A DNA stretch of 13,349 bases from Prevotella sp. (GCA_022511055.1 JAFLSH010000049.1:1-13349), one strand, 5' to 3'; positions 1 to 7,143 are shown, numbered from the stretch's first letter. Notes: generated by a model not told the origin, from the sequence alone. Numbers and translations are program-made.

Positions 1-11
1 CCTAAATGAAA

Positions 12-28
12 GGAATTAAACTCATTCC
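12..28 (-). terminator. Weak possible terminator after the S8 protease
   Basis: A 5-bp inverted repeat (GGAAT / ATTCC, 7-nt loop) lies just past the protease stop codon. Read on the minus strand it is followed by TTTCATTT. The stem is short and the T tract interrupted, so this is only a weak candidate for the end of the protease transcript. Nothing else can be recognised in the first 35 bases. Confidence 0.25.
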
Positions 29-35
29 GTAAAGA

Positions 36-2177
36 CTAAAGCCGCACAAGCGTAGAGCCATGCCCATCGAGCTGAACAACGTAGACAGCAGGCGGGAGCG
101 GGGGCAGGGCAACGGTAACCGTGGCAGAGGCATCGGGAGCTAAGGGGGCGGTGTAGACCAGCCGGCCAGACAGGTCGAACAGCTTCAGGCGGGTCGGCTT
201 GACCGCAGCGGCTTCGGCGAAAGTGAGGCGGAGCGAGCCGTCAGGGAGAAGGGCGAAGCGGACATCGGCGGGCTGATGAAGGCTGATGTCGCGAACAGCA
301 TCGATGCCCAACAGGGCCAGCAGACCGCGGTAGACATCAATCTCGCCATAGCCATACTCGTTGTTGGGATAGGCCAGGTCGGGCTCCGGCCGGCGGCAGG
401 TCGCCTCGAAGAGCTGCACAACGTCTTCCGGCGACAAGTCGGGGCGAGCCTGCAGCCAAAGGGCTATGGCGCCTGCCACCACGGGGCAGGCCATGGAAGT
501 GCCGGCATTGGAGTTCCAGGCATAGCGCCGCCCCTGATAGTCGAAATGAGCCACGTCAGAGCGTATGTCGCCGGCTGTAGGATTGTGTTCGAGATAGAAA
601 CTGCTGTAGGCCGACACGATATTGTCGCCGGGGGCGCAGACATCGGGCTTTGTCAGCCCCTGGAACGTGGGGCCCACAGAGGAATAGGCAGAGCGGCGCC
701 CGCCAGAGCCGTTGCGGCTGAAGTCGCGATACTCGCCCAGATAGTTGGTGAAGCCCGTGCGGTGAACGGTGCTGCCAACCGTAATGACACGCCGCAGGCA
801 ACCGGGCTGCAACACGTTGGAACGAATCTGGGCATCGGCCCACGGTGCCTGGTTGTCCAGCGCCTGCGAAGCCCACAGCTCACACGCATCGCCAGAAAGC
901 ACATAGGCCATGCGGCAGCTCTCGGCCAGGCTCCGCTCGGCCAGCAGCTGCACGTAGCAGATGGTGTCAGAGGGGTCGTAGGCCGAGGGGTATTTGTAGA
1001 CTTCCATGTAATAGCCGTTGCCGTCGAGGCGGCACGACTGCGAGTAGCAGACACTGTCAGTCGAAACGCCGCTAATGGCAAAGGTCGAGAAGCTGAGCGA
1101 GTCGGCAGGCCCGGCCGCAGCCTGTGGCGAGAGCATGACCGAGAGGCGGGCATTGCCGCGGGTGCGCAGAAAACAAGTGGCCACGCGAAGGTCGCCGGCC
1201 GAAAGAAACGCACCCGCCGCCGGGCCGCCCTGCTCGTGGCACAGGTACTTGGGATTGTAAGACTCGTTGCCGGCAGAGGTCACCAAGATGTGGCCCGGCC
1301 CAAGCAGCCCCTCGACAAACTCGCCGAAGAGGTAGTCGTCGGCCGTGAAGCTGGGGCGGAAACCCTCGCTGAAGGAAATGACACAGGGCAGCCCCAGGGA
1401 GTCGGCGTAGTCGAAGATGTACTTGAAGCCCAAGGCATCGGTGGCTGAAGTGTATTTGTCGTAGTCGGCCTCATCGATATAGAGCGTGTCGCTGGAAACG
1501 GCATTGGCCACCAGGCAGATGTCGCTGCCGGGAGCCATGCCCTGATAGGGAGAGCCATAGCCCGTGCCGGCGGCAATGCCCAGGGTGTGGGTGCCGTGGG
1601 TCTCGGTCAGGCCGTCAGTGGCGCGCTGCACGGCAGCAATGGCCTCGCTGGTCACAAAGTCGCGCCCCACGGGCAGGCGGCTGCCCACGGTGTCGGGCGA
1701 GAGCATATCCCAGAAGCGCCGAATGCGAGTGCCGTGGCCGTCGGCAGAGAGAAAGGTGGGGTGAGTGAGGTCGAAGCCCACATCCATCAGTCCCAGAACA
1801 ACACCCTGCCCCGTGTAAGCCTGGGGCAGCGCCCTACCCTCGTAGACAGGCATGGCATTGACCACCTGCCGCGTGGTGTCCATGGTCAGCTGACAGGAGC
1901 GGGAAGCCTCTATGCGCCGCACCTCGCGGCAGGCTGACAGCCCGTCGAGCCGGGAAAGGGGAATCATGGCAATGGAGATGTCGCCCTGGCTGGCCAGCTG
2001 GCGGCAGCCGTGGCGGCGCAGCAGCTCTGCCGCATCAGCGCCGTCGACCTGCACAAAGGCGCAGACAGACCGCTCGCGGGAAAGCTGCCGGATGTAGGGC
2101 GAGACCTTGCGCTGAGCCTGGGCGGGCGCAAACGGCAGCAACAGGGCTGCCAAGAAAAGGCAAGCAAGCTGCTTCAT
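36..2177 (-). CDS. Secreted S8 (subtilisin-like) serine protease with a type IX secretion C-terminal domain
   Basis: This 713-residue protein is a predicted exported subtilase. It opens with a signal peptide (MKQLACLFLAALLLPFAPAQAQ), so the ATG at 2175-2177 is the start; the 6-codon extension upstream begins at a TTG inside a terminator T run. The catalytic triad is complete: Asp132 in MDVGFD, His194 in HGTH and Ser561 in GTSMACP, with the oxyanion Asn304 in SAGN. A large insert of about 150 residues lies between the Asn and Ser blocks. The last 80 or so residues form a beta-rich domain (KLFDLSGRLVY ... AVYVVQLDGHGSTLVRL) typical of Por/type IX secretion cargo, which is cleaved while the protein crosses the outer membrane and is anchored or released. 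Substrate is unknown; nutrient proteolysis is the simplest guess. Its -7 box ends 5 nt before the ATG, so the mRNA may be nearly leaderless. Confidence 0.93.
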   Translation of the reverse strand: MKQLACLFLAALLLPFAPAQAQRKVSPYIRQLSRERSVCAFVQVDGADAAELLRRHGCRQLASQGDISIAMIPLSRLDGLSACREVRRIEASRSCQLTMDTTRQVVNAMPVYEGRALPQAYTGQGVVLGLMDVGFDLTHPTFLSADGHGTRIRRFWDMLSPDTVGSRLPVGRDFVTSEAIAAVQRATDGLTETHGTHTLGIAAGTGYGSPYQGMAPGSDICLVANAVSSDTLYIDEADYDKYTSATDALGFKYIFDYADSLGLPCVISFSEGFRPSFTADDYLFGEFVEGLLGPGHILVTSAGNESYNPKYLCHEQGGPAAGAFLSAGDLRVATCFLRTRGNARLSVMLSPQAAAGPADSLSFSTFAISGVSTDSVCYSQSCRLDGNGYYMEVYKYPSAYDPSDTICYVQLLAERSLAESCRMAYVLSGDACELWASQALDNQAPWADAQIRSNVLQPGCLRRVITVGSTVHRTGFTNYLGEYRDFSRNGSGGRRSAYSSVGPTFQGLTKPDVCAPGDNIVSAYSSFYLEHNPTAGDIRSDVAHFDYQGRRYAWNSNAGTSMACPVVAGAIALWLQARPDLSPEDVVQLFEATCRRPEPDLAYPNNEYGYGEIDVYRGLLALLGIDAVRDISLHQPADVRFALLPDGSLRLTFAEAAAVKPTRLKLFDLSGRLVYTAPLAPDASATVTVALPPLPPAVYVVQLDGHGSTLVRL

Positions 2178-2182
2178 GGGTG

Positions 2183-2212
2183 CAAAGATACACAAAAAAA
2201 GGCATACCGCAA
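2183..2212 (-). promoter_or_regulatory. Promoter of the S8 protease, overlapping the upstream terminator
   Basis: The minus strand carries a perfect -7 box TATCTTTG (2183-2190) with a TTG -33 element at 2210-2212, exactly 19 nt upstream. Only 5 nt separate the -7 box from the protease ATG at 2177, so the expected start of transcription falls at or next to the start codon. The -33 TTG lies in the loop of the terminator of the preceding gene. Confidence 0.7.
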
Positions 2213-2222
2213 TGGGTATGCC
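2194..2222 (-). terminator. Intrinsic terminator of the small secreted protein gene
   Basis: A perfect 8-bp stem (GGCATACC at 2201-2208 with GGTATGCC at 2215-2222, 6-nt loop) is followed on the minus strand by seven T residues (2194-2200). It lies 24 bp past the stop of the 2247-2618 gene and shares bases with the protease promoter. Confidence 0.85.
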
Positions 2223-2246
2223 CTCTGAAAAATTGTCAAACCGTAA

Positions 2247-2618
2247 TTATTTACTGCTCACTTTCAGACCACGGTTGTTGAGAGTCGTGTTAAGCAACAG
2301 CAAGTACTTGCGATACTGCTTGTCGTTCAGCACATAGCGCATCCACTTCACGTCTTTCGACACTGCCTTGTCGAGCAGTTCCTGCTGCTGCTCCTTGTCG
2401 CTCTGGGCTGCAAAGAGCATCTCGGCATTGAAAGTCTGGTGGATAGTCTCCACGGCATCCATCTGGTCGAATGTCAGGCCAAGTGTCTCGGCCAGCTTAC
2501 GCATGTTGATGGTCATGTCGTAGGTCTCAACATTGTTCACGCTCTTGGCGCTCTCGTTCTCAGCAAATGCCATTGTCATACTCAGCACTGCAATCGTTGT
2601 CAAAAACAATCTTTTCAT
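2247..2618 (-). CDS. Small secreted helical protein, family unknown
   Basis: A 123-residue protein with a clear signal peptide (MKRLFLTTIAVLSMTMAFA, cleavage near residue 19), so it should reach the periplasm or beyond. The mature part of about 100 residues is rich in Leu, Gln, Lys and Asn and looks all-helical; the C-terminus contains DKQYRKYLLLLNTTLNNRGL. I recall similar small exported proteins, often in several copies per genome, in Prevotella and Bacteroides, but know of no function. There is no cysteine in the mature part and no catalytic motif. It has its own promoter (2735-2764), an unusually long leader of about 110 nt and its own terminator (2194-2222), so it is probably a single-gene transcript rather than part of a protease operon. 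Confidence 0.85.
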   Translation of the reverse strand: MKRLFLTTIAVLSMTMAFAENESAKSVNNVETYDMTINMRKLAETLGLTFDQMDAVETIHQTFNAEMLFAAQSDKEQQQELLDKAVSKDVKWMRYVLNDKQYRKYLLLLNTTLNNRGLKVSSK

Positions 2619-2734
2619 TTTGTTACCCTTTCTTTTTTTACTCGGGGCGGATGTGTTTTGGTCCGTTGTACCCCTACTGTTCTTAAATTAATGTTTTTAA
2701 ATTAAAATGTTATCCTTTTGTCTTTTTGACAGTG

Positions 2735-2764
2735 CAAAGGTACGGCATTTTTTTGACCTGGCAA
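2735..2764 (-). promoter_or_regulatory. Promoter of the small secreted protein gene
   Basis: A -7 box TACCTTTG (minus strand, 2735-2742) with a TTG -33 box at 2762-2764 and a 19-nt spacer. The predicted start near 2729 gives a 5' leader of about 110 nt, long for this window. The leader includes an AT-rich imperfect direct repeat (AAATTAA twice, 2685-2705) that might hold a regulatory structure, although no clear hairpin is visible. Confidence 0.7.
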
Positions 2765-2871
2765 TGGCTTTAGGGGCACAAAATGCAGTAACTGGCCGTT
2801 TTGTTGACTGAGGTCAAAAAAGGAACGCTTTTATTGTTTTTTCGTAATTTGCAATTAAACTTTTGCTTTTC

Positions 2872-2904
2872 TTGAGTGTTTCTCAATTATAATTTGTAAC
2901 TTTG
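2872..2904 (+). promoter_or_regulatory. Promoter of the FKBP-aroC operon
   Basis: A perfect -7 box TAACTTTG at 2897-2904 followed by CAGCC. The best upstream TTG (2872-2874) is 22 nt away, slightly long, so the -33 element is weak. The predicted start near 2910 gives a leader of about 30 nt before the ATG at 2940. It diverges from the promoter of the small secreted protein. Confidence 0.6.
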
Positions 2905-2939
2905 CAGCCAATTAACAAAAAAAACAAGCATTTCAAATT

Positions 2940-3542
2940 ATGGATAATAATCAAAACCGATTTCTCTCCGTTCACTACCAGCTGTATACCATAGACGATA
3001 ACGGCGAGAAGAGCCTGGAAGAACAGACCAGCCGCGAACACCCCTTCCAGTTTGTCAGTGGCTTCGGCGTATCGCTCGATGCGCTGGAACGGCACATGCT
3101 CGCACTGGAAAAGGGCGCAACCTTTGACTTCACGTTAGAGCCAGACGAGGCTTTCGGCCAACGCGACCCGGCAGGAGTCCACAAGCTGAGCCGTGAAGTC
3201 TTCGCCGTCAACGGAAAGTTCGATGAAGAGAATGTCATGGTGGGCTCTGTCATTCCCATGACTGACCCGGAACACAACACGTTCATGGCAAAGGTGGTCA
3301 ACATAGACAGCGAGAGCGTGACTATCGACACTAACCATCCCCTGGCCGGGAAAAGGCTGAACTTCTGCGGCATTCTGCTGGAGAATCGTGAGGCTACAGA
3401 GGCAGAAATCACCCAGATTATCAAGATGCTGACAGGCGACACCGGGTGCGGCGGCTGCGGGGAGTGCGGAAAAGGCGGCTGCGCGAACAAGGAGAACGGC
3501 GGCGAAAACAAAGAAGGCGGTTGCTGCGGCCACTGCCACTAA
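2940..3542 (+). CDS. FKBP-type peptidyl-prolyl isomerase, SlyD-like, with a Cys/His-rich tail
   Basis: This 200-residue cytosolic protein should speed cis-trans isomerisation of prolyl bonds and act as a folding helper. The FKBP half (about 5-70) is followed by the flap insert of SlyD proteins (about 71-128, opening at DEAFGQRDP) and the returning FKBP strand with the family signature DTNHPLAGKRL (130-140). After residue 165 comes a tail with seven Cys and two His in CGGCGECGKGGC and CCGHCH patterns, which in SlyD relatives binds nickel, zinc or copper. Here the tail is compact and Gly/Asn/Glu-rich rather than His-rich as in E. coli SlyD. aroC starts 20 nt after its stop, so the two are probably cotranscribed, with no known functional link. 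Confidence 0.9.
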   Translation: MDNNQNRFLSVHYQLYTIDDNGEKSLEEQTSREHPFQFVSGFGVSLDALERHMLALEKGATFDFTLEPDEAFGQRDPAGVHKLSREVFAVNGKFDEENVMVGSVIPMTDPEHNTFMAKVVNIDSESVTIDTNHPLAGKRLNFCGILLENREATEAEITQIIKMLTGDTGCGGCGECGKGGCANKENGGENKEGGCCGHCH

Positions 3543-3562
3543 CCATCACCACTGCTACACAC

Positions 3563-4639
3563 ATGCGAAACACCTTCGGACACTTATTTACACTGACCAC
3601 CTTCGGCGAAAGCCACGGCGCAGCGGTCGGTGGCGTTGTCGATGGCATGCCAGCCGGCATAGACATCGATGTGGAATTCATTCAACAGGAACTAAACCGG
3701 CGCCGCCCCGGACAAAGCAAAATCACAACCTCACGGCAAGAGGCCGACCAGGTGGAGCTGCTGAGCGGTGTCTTTGAAGGGCGCTCGACAGGGTGCCCCA
3801 TAGGTTTCATAGTGCGCAACCAGAATCAGCACTCACAGGACTACGAGAACATGCGCACGGTGTTTCGGCCATCGCATGCCGACTATACCTATTACAGCAA
3901 ATACGGGCTGCGCGACCATCGGGGGGGCGGGCGCTCGTCTGCGCGCATCACCATCAGCCGCGTGGTGGGCGGGGCACTAGCCAAGTTAGCACTGCGCCAG
4001 CTGGGCATCAGCATACAGGCATATACCTCGCAGGTGGGGCATATCGCACTGGAAAAAGACTACCGCCTGTATGACCTCACACAGACCGAGACCAACGCCG
4101 TGCGCTGCCCTGACCCGGAGAAAGCCCGGCAGATGGAACAGCTGATAGGAACGGTGAAGGCTGAGGGCGACACCATTGGCGGCATTATCACCTGCATTGT
4201 CAAAGGCTGCCCCGCCGGGCTTGGCGAGCCGGAATTCGGCAAGCTGCACGCAGAACTGGGCGCAGCCATGCTAAGTATCAACGCCGTGAAGGGATTTGAG
4301 TACGGCGAAGGGTTTGCAGGGGTCACGGCCCGCGGCTCTGAGCAGAATGATGTGTTCAGGAGCGTTGATGGGCGGGTGACTACGGCCACCAATCACAGCG
4401 GCGGCATACAGGGCGGCATCAGCAACGGCCAAGACATCTGCTTTCGGGTAGCCTTCAAGCCGGTGGCCACACTGCTGAGACAACAAGACACCGTAGACAT
4501 GGAAGGAAACGAAACCACGCTGACAGCTCGCGGAAGACATGACCCATGTGTGTTGCCAAGAGCCGTTCCTGTGGTCGAAGCGATGGCTGCAATGACCATT
4601 TTGGACCATTTTTTGGTCAATAAAACCATAAAATTATGA
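3563..4639 (+). CDS. aroC: Chorismate synthase
   Basis: This 358-residue enzyme makes chorismate from 5-enolpyruvylshikimate 3-phosphate using reduced FMN, the last shared step to aromatic amino acids, folates and menaquinone. Family signatures are present: FGESHGAA (14-21), RPSHADYTYYSKYGLRDH with the following GGGRSSARIT (102-130), TNHSGGIQGGISNG, and near the end RHDPCVLPRAVPVVEAMAA (325-343). The length matches the usual 350-370. The reading frame is open 39 codons further upstream, inside the FKBP gene, but that part is low-complexity Arg-rich sequence with no family match, so MRNTFGHLFT at 3563 is the start. It follows the FKBP gene by 20 nt and has no promoter box of its own. Only a weak AT-rich hairpin marks its end. 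Confidence 0.97.
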   Translation: MRNTFGHLFTLTTFGESHGAAVGGVVDGMPAGIDIDVEFIQQELNRRRPGQSKITTSRQEADQVELLSGVFEGRSTGCPIGFIVRNQNQHSQDYENMRTVFRPSHADYTYYSKYGLRDHRGGGRSSARITISRVVGGALAKLALRQLGISIQAYTSQVGHIALEKDYRLYDLTQTETNAVRCPDPEKARQMEQLIGTVKAEGDTIGGIITCIVKGCPAGLGEPEFGKLHAELGAAMLSINAVKGFEYGEGFAGVTARGSEQNDVFRSVDGRVTTATNHSGGIQGGISNGQDICFRVAFKPVATLLRQQDTVDMEGNETTLTARGRHDPCVLPRAVPVVEAMAAMTILDHFLVNKTIKL

Positions 4640-4655
4640 ATTTTGGCATTTTTTT
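4626..4655 (+). terminator. Possible weak terminator at the end of aroC
   Basis: A 6-bp A/T stem (AAAATT at 4630-4635, AATTTT at 4639-4644) overlaps the aroC stop codon. It is followed by GGCA and seven T residues (4649-4655). The stem has almost no GC, so termination would be inefficient and some aroC transcripts may run on to the strong terminator at 4779-4812. Confidence 0.3.
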
Positions 4656-4677
4656 CAAAAAAAAATCGCGAAATTCA

Positions 4678-4707
4678 TTGCTGTTTAAAACTTTTATACT
4701 AACTTTG
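4678..4707 (+). promoter_or_regulatory. Orphan promoter driving the candidate small RNA
   Basis: A perfect -7 box TAACTTTG (4700-4707) has a TTG -33 box (4678-4680) at exactly 19 nt. A T7-C-A9 tract (4649-4665) just upstream resembles an UP-like or bent-DNA element. No open reading frame follows on this strand before the terminator at 4779-4812. Confidence 0.75.
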
Positions 4708-4711
4708 CAGC

Positions 4712-4812
4712 CGCTATTCAGGGTTTGTGAAAATCCTAATACGCTTTAGTTAAGTCTAGTTTAGTTTTTGTGTTGGTTGAGGGCTGCCAGTTGGCAGCCC
4801 TCAAATTTTTTT
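4712..4812 (+). ncRNA. Candidate small non-coding RNA of about 100 nt
   Basis: The start is inferred from the -7 box at 4700-4707 and the end from the terminator T tract. The 5' part forms a 7-bp hairpin (4720-4737, AGGGTTT / AAATCCT with one G-U pair) closed by GTGA, a GNRA-type tetraloop. About 40 nt of AT-rich, probably single-stranded sequence follow, with related TTAGTT / TAGTTTAG stretches, and then the terminator hairpin. There is no ATG; the longest GTG frame has about eight codons. It lies between aroC and the end of pyrD, and pyrD read-through would be antisense to it. I cannot assign it to a named family. A leader-terminator without a downstream gene, or a 6S-like RNA, are alternatives. 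Confidence 0.6.
4779..4812 (+). terminator. Strong intrinsic terminator of the candidate small RNA
   Basis: A perfect inverted repeat (GAGGGCTGCCA at 4779-4789 and TGGCAGCCCTC at 4792-4802; in RNA about 10 bp with an AGUU loop) is followed by AAA and seven T residues (4806-4812). The T tract is only on the plus-strand side, so it acts on plus-strand transcripts. It ends 2 nt before the pyrD stop codon on the other strand. Confidence 0.9.
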
Positions 4813-4813
4813 A

Positions 4814-5719
4814 TCAGATAACACCAATGATTTCCTGAACGGAACGACAGCCATGCGAGTCAAGCCAATCGTTAATGCCATCGCGTACTTTGATGGAAAT
4901 AGCCGGGTCAAGGAAGTTGGCCGTTCCAATCTCTATCGCCGTTGCGCCAGCCATCATGAACTCTATGGCATCAGTGGCAGAGCTGATGCCCCCCAAGCCA
5001 ATGACGGGAATCTTAACCGCCTTGGCCACCTGCCAGACCATGCGCAGGGCAACAGGCTTCACGGCAGGGCCGCTCAGGCCGCCAGTATTGATGCTCAGAA
5101 GCGGGCGGCGGCGCTCAATGTCAATAGCCATGCCCATCAGCGTGTTGATGAGCGAGACACTGTCGGCTCCCTCTGCCTCCACGGCGCGGGCTATCTCTGT
5201 GATATCGGTCACGTTGGGCGAGAGCTTCACAATCAGGGTCTTGTGATAGCGCTGGCGCACCGCCCTGACCACACTTGAGGCGCCGGCACAAGTAACTCCG
5301 AAGGCCATGCCGCCGTCTTTCACATTCGGGCAGGAGATGTTCAGCTCTATCGCGGGAATATGCTCCAAGGCATCAATGCGAGCGGCACACTCAGCATAGT
5401 CCTCTGGCGAAGAGCCGCTGACATTGACAATCATGTTGGTGTCAATATCCTTGATTTGCGGATAAATATGTTCACAAAAATAGTCGACACCCTTGTTCTG
5501 AAGGCCGACACAATTAAGCATGCCCTGCGGGGTCTCAGCCATGCGGGGATAATCGTTTCCCTCGCGCGCCTTCAGCGTTGTACCTTTCACTATAATGCCG
5601 CCAATACCATCAAGTGGCATGAAATCGGCGAACTCCAGACCATAGCCAAACGTTCCCGAAGCGGTCATTACGGGATTCTTCAGCTCTAAGTTATTTATTT
5701 TTACATTTAGACTTGCCAT
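4814..5719 (-). CDS. pyrD: Dihydroorotate dehydrogenase, catalytic subunit (class 1B)
   Basis: This 301-residue cytosolic flavoenzyme oxidises dihydroorotate to orotate in de novo pyrimidine synthesis. It is an FMN-binding TIM barrel. Visible landmarks are ASGTFGYG (20-27), VKGTT with Lys45, and the catalytic-base Cys130 in ELNISCPNVK, which marks class 1 enzymes (class 2 uses Ser). The later FMN phosphate loops include IPVIGLGGI and AGATAIEIGTAN. Pairing with PyrK makes it class 1B, which passes electrons to NAD+. Its start overlaps the end of pyrK by 13 nt, so translation is probably coupled. No clear minus-strand terminator follows: the hairpin at 4779-4802 lacks a T tract in this direction. 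Confidence 0.97.
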   Translation of the reverse strand: MASLNVKINNLELKNPVMTASGTFGYGLEFADFMPLDGIGGIIVKGTTLKAREGNDYPRMAETPQGMLNCVGLQNKGVDYFCEHIYPQIKDIDTNMIVNVSGSSPEDYAECAARIDALEHIPAIELNISCPNVKDGGMAFGVTCAGASSVVRAVRQRYHKTLIVKLSPNVTDITEIARAVEAEGADSVSLINTLMGMAIDIERRRPLLSINTGGLSGPAVKPVALRMVWQVAKAVKIPVIGLGGISSATDAIEFMMAGATAIEIGTANFLDPAISIKVRDGINDWLDSHGCRSVQEIIGVI

Positions 5720-6483
5720 AACAGTTTCCTAATATTAAACACCGGCCCTTCCTTACACACACAAACATTACCCATAGAGGTCTTTTCCACACAGCACAGG
5801 CAGGCTCCCAGGCCACAAGCCATCAAGTTCTCGAGCGAAACCTCGCACTCTGTGTTCGCCTGGCGGGCATATCGCGCCACGGCTTTCATCATCGGCGTAG
5901 GGCCGCAGGTAGCTATCCTCTCAAAGTGCTGCTTCTGCAACAGGGAATGGTTAGTCACAAAGCCTTTCTCGCCTTCGCTGCCATCTTCTGTGGTCACGCA
6001 CACATGCCCGTACTTCTTAAATTCATCAAGCATCAGCAAATCCTTGCCTGTTCTTGCGCCTAACAGGAACGTAGGCTCACACCCCAGCCGATGCATCTGG
6101 GCACCCATATAGAGCAATGGGGCTACGCCGACACCGCCGCCGACAAGCAGAAAATGCTCACCAGCCTTCGAAGGCATTGTAAAGCCATTGCCCAACGGCA
6201 ACACGCAATTAAGCAGGTCGCCAGGCTGCAGCTGCGCCAAACGGCGCGTTCCATCACCAACGGCAGCTACCAACAGCCACAGTTCGTTCTGTTCCTTGTC
6301 CACAAAGTTAATGGAAATAGGCCGCCGCAGAAAAGTGGTCGGGCTACCGTCTACACGCACTTCCACAAACTGCCCCGGCAGCATGTCAGGCAGCGGCTGC
6401 TCATCGGTCAGTTTTATCAGCACATAACGCTCGTGAATCTTTGCAACAGATTTGACCCTAAGGTCAAGCACATACTTCTTCAT
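5707..6483 (-). CDS. pyrK: Dihydroorotate dehydrogenase, electron-transfer subunit
   Basis: This 258-residue subunit carries FAD and a 2Fe-2S cluster and moves electrons from the FMN of PyrD to NAD+. The N-terminal half is a ferredoxin-reductase-like FAD barrel with the FAD motif LRRPISI (52-58). A nucleotide-binding region follows with GGGVGVAPL (115-123). The C-terminal cluster motif has Cys223, Cys228 and Cys231 in CGLGACLCC, with Cys241 or Cys243 in VCVCKEGPVF as the fourth ligand. Six cysteines lie in this stretch, two more than the cluster needs. It is the first gene of a pyrK-pyrD operon; the ATG at 6483 is 29 nt from its -7 box. A 9-bp dyad across the transcription start suggests transcriptional control. 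Confidence 0.96.
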   Translation of the reverse strand: MKKYVLDLRVKSVAKIHERYVLIKLTDEQPLPDMLPGQFVEVRVDGSPTTFLRRPISINFVDKEQNELWLLVAAVGDGTRRLAQLQPGDLLNCVLPLGNGFTMPSKAGEHFLLVGGGVGVAPLLYMGAQMHRLGCEPTFLLGARTGKDLLMLDEFKKYGHVCVTTEDGSEGEKGFVTNHSLLQKQHFERIATCGPTPMMKAVARYARQANTECEVSLENLMACGLGACLCCVEKTSMGNVCVCKEGPVFNIRKLLWQV

Positions 6484-6488
6484 AAAAA

Positions 6489-6522
6489 TAGTATCTTCAC
6501 AATTTTGACTGCAAAGATACTA
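6489..6522. repeat. Perfect 9-bp inverted repeat at the pyrK promoter (possible operator)
   Basis: TAGTATCTT (6489-6497) and AAGATACTA (6514-6522) are exact reverse complements separated by 16 bp. One arm contains part of the pyrK -7 box; the other lies 5 bp upstream of the pyrK ATG. The centre (6505-6506) coincides with the predicted transcription start. Because one arm is upstream of that start, it cannot fold in the mRNA, so it would work as DNA. Confidence 0.5.
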
Positions 6523-6542
6523 CATTTTATCCAATCCACAAA
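6512..6542 (-). promoter_or_regulatory. pyrK-pyrD promoter
   Basis: A perfect -7 box TATCTTTG (minus strand, 6512-6519) has a TTTG -33 box (6539-6542) at exactly 19 nt, the best match to the Bacteroidota consensus in the window. The predicted start near 6506 leaves a leader of about 23 nt. Confidence 0.85.
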
Positions 6543-6591
6543 ATCCTAAGCTGCCAACTATCGGAGAGAGCCCCCGCAAGGCGTGCTGCCA

Positions 6592-7059
6592 TCACTTCTT
6601 GGCCGGCACGAAAGTCTCCCAGGTCTGATCATCATAGAAGACCCGAATCTCTATCACCTTTCGTTGCGGCTTGTCAACTATTTTTACCTCTTCGCGAACA
6701 GATTCTTGCCGTGTATTTATTACACTATTAAGATTCTGACCCGCCGAAGTGGGTTGTTGAGCAACAGCAGGGGGTGGGGTATCAAAATCTATCATCTGGT
6801 CATACGCCTGACCAGTACTCCCAGAAGCATTCCCTTCATGCGTTGGAGCATCTAAATACATGGTACCTATACCGAACATCAACCAGTCAGTATTGATGGT
6901 TGGAATTTTCTTTTTGATAGCACCTACGATATTCACGGTCGGGTTGGTGCGACCATTGAAGATATTGCACAAGGTAGCTGGCGATGTCTCGATGAACTGA
7001 GCGAACACTTGTTGGGTCATGTGCTGCGACTCCATAATCTGTCTGATTCTGTCCTTCAT
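6592..7059 (-). CDS. XRE-family helix-turn-helix transcriptional regulator
   Basis: A 155-residue DNA-binding protein. The start is the ATG at 7057-7059 (MKDRIRQIMESQHMTQQ); the frame extends 29 codons upstream but that part covers the promoter and is not family-like. Residues 3-60 form a Cro/C1-type helix-turn-helix with the turn around TQQVFAQFIETSPATLCNIF, ending in the IPTINTDWLMFGIGTMYL block that I know from short Bacteroidota regulators. Residues 70-125 are a low-complexity Gly/Pro/Gln/Ser linker, and 130-155 form a short Lys/aromatic tail (RKVIEIRVFYDDQTWETFVPAKK). Targets are unknown. It lies beside a long AT-rich gap with repeated sites (7468-7607) and is followed after 108 bp by pyrK; no obvious terminator separates them, so some read-through is possible. 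Confidence 0.88.
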   Translation of the reverse strand: MKDRIRQIMESQHMTQQVFAQFIETSPATLCNIFNGRTNPTVNIVGAIKKKIPTINTDWLMFGIGTMYLDAPTHEGNASGSTGQAYDQMIDFDTPPPAVAQQPTSAGQNLNSVINTRQESVREEVKIVDKPQRKVIEIRVFYDDQTWETFVPAKK

Positions 7060-7112
7060 TCCTCTGATTACGATAAAAAATAGTGGCTTTCGCCGAATTT
7101 CGTTACAGTTTA

Positions 7113-7143
7113 CAAAGGTAAAACAAAAATATGAGATACGCAA
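7113..7143 (-). promoter_or_regulatory. Promoter of the XRE regulator
   Basis: A -7 box TACCTTTG (minus strand, 7113-7120) has a TTG at 7141-7143 with a 20-nt spacer. The leader is about 45 nt and contains a tiny GGC-GAAA-GCC hairpin (7085-7094). The longer ORF start would lie upstream of this promoter, which supports the start at 7059. Confidence 0.65.

Noticed and set aside
276..1448. Plus-strand frame of 390 codons opposite the protease
   Set aside because: It is antisense to a GC-rich gene with an intact catalytic triad; its own translation shows no domain and it lacks a promoter.
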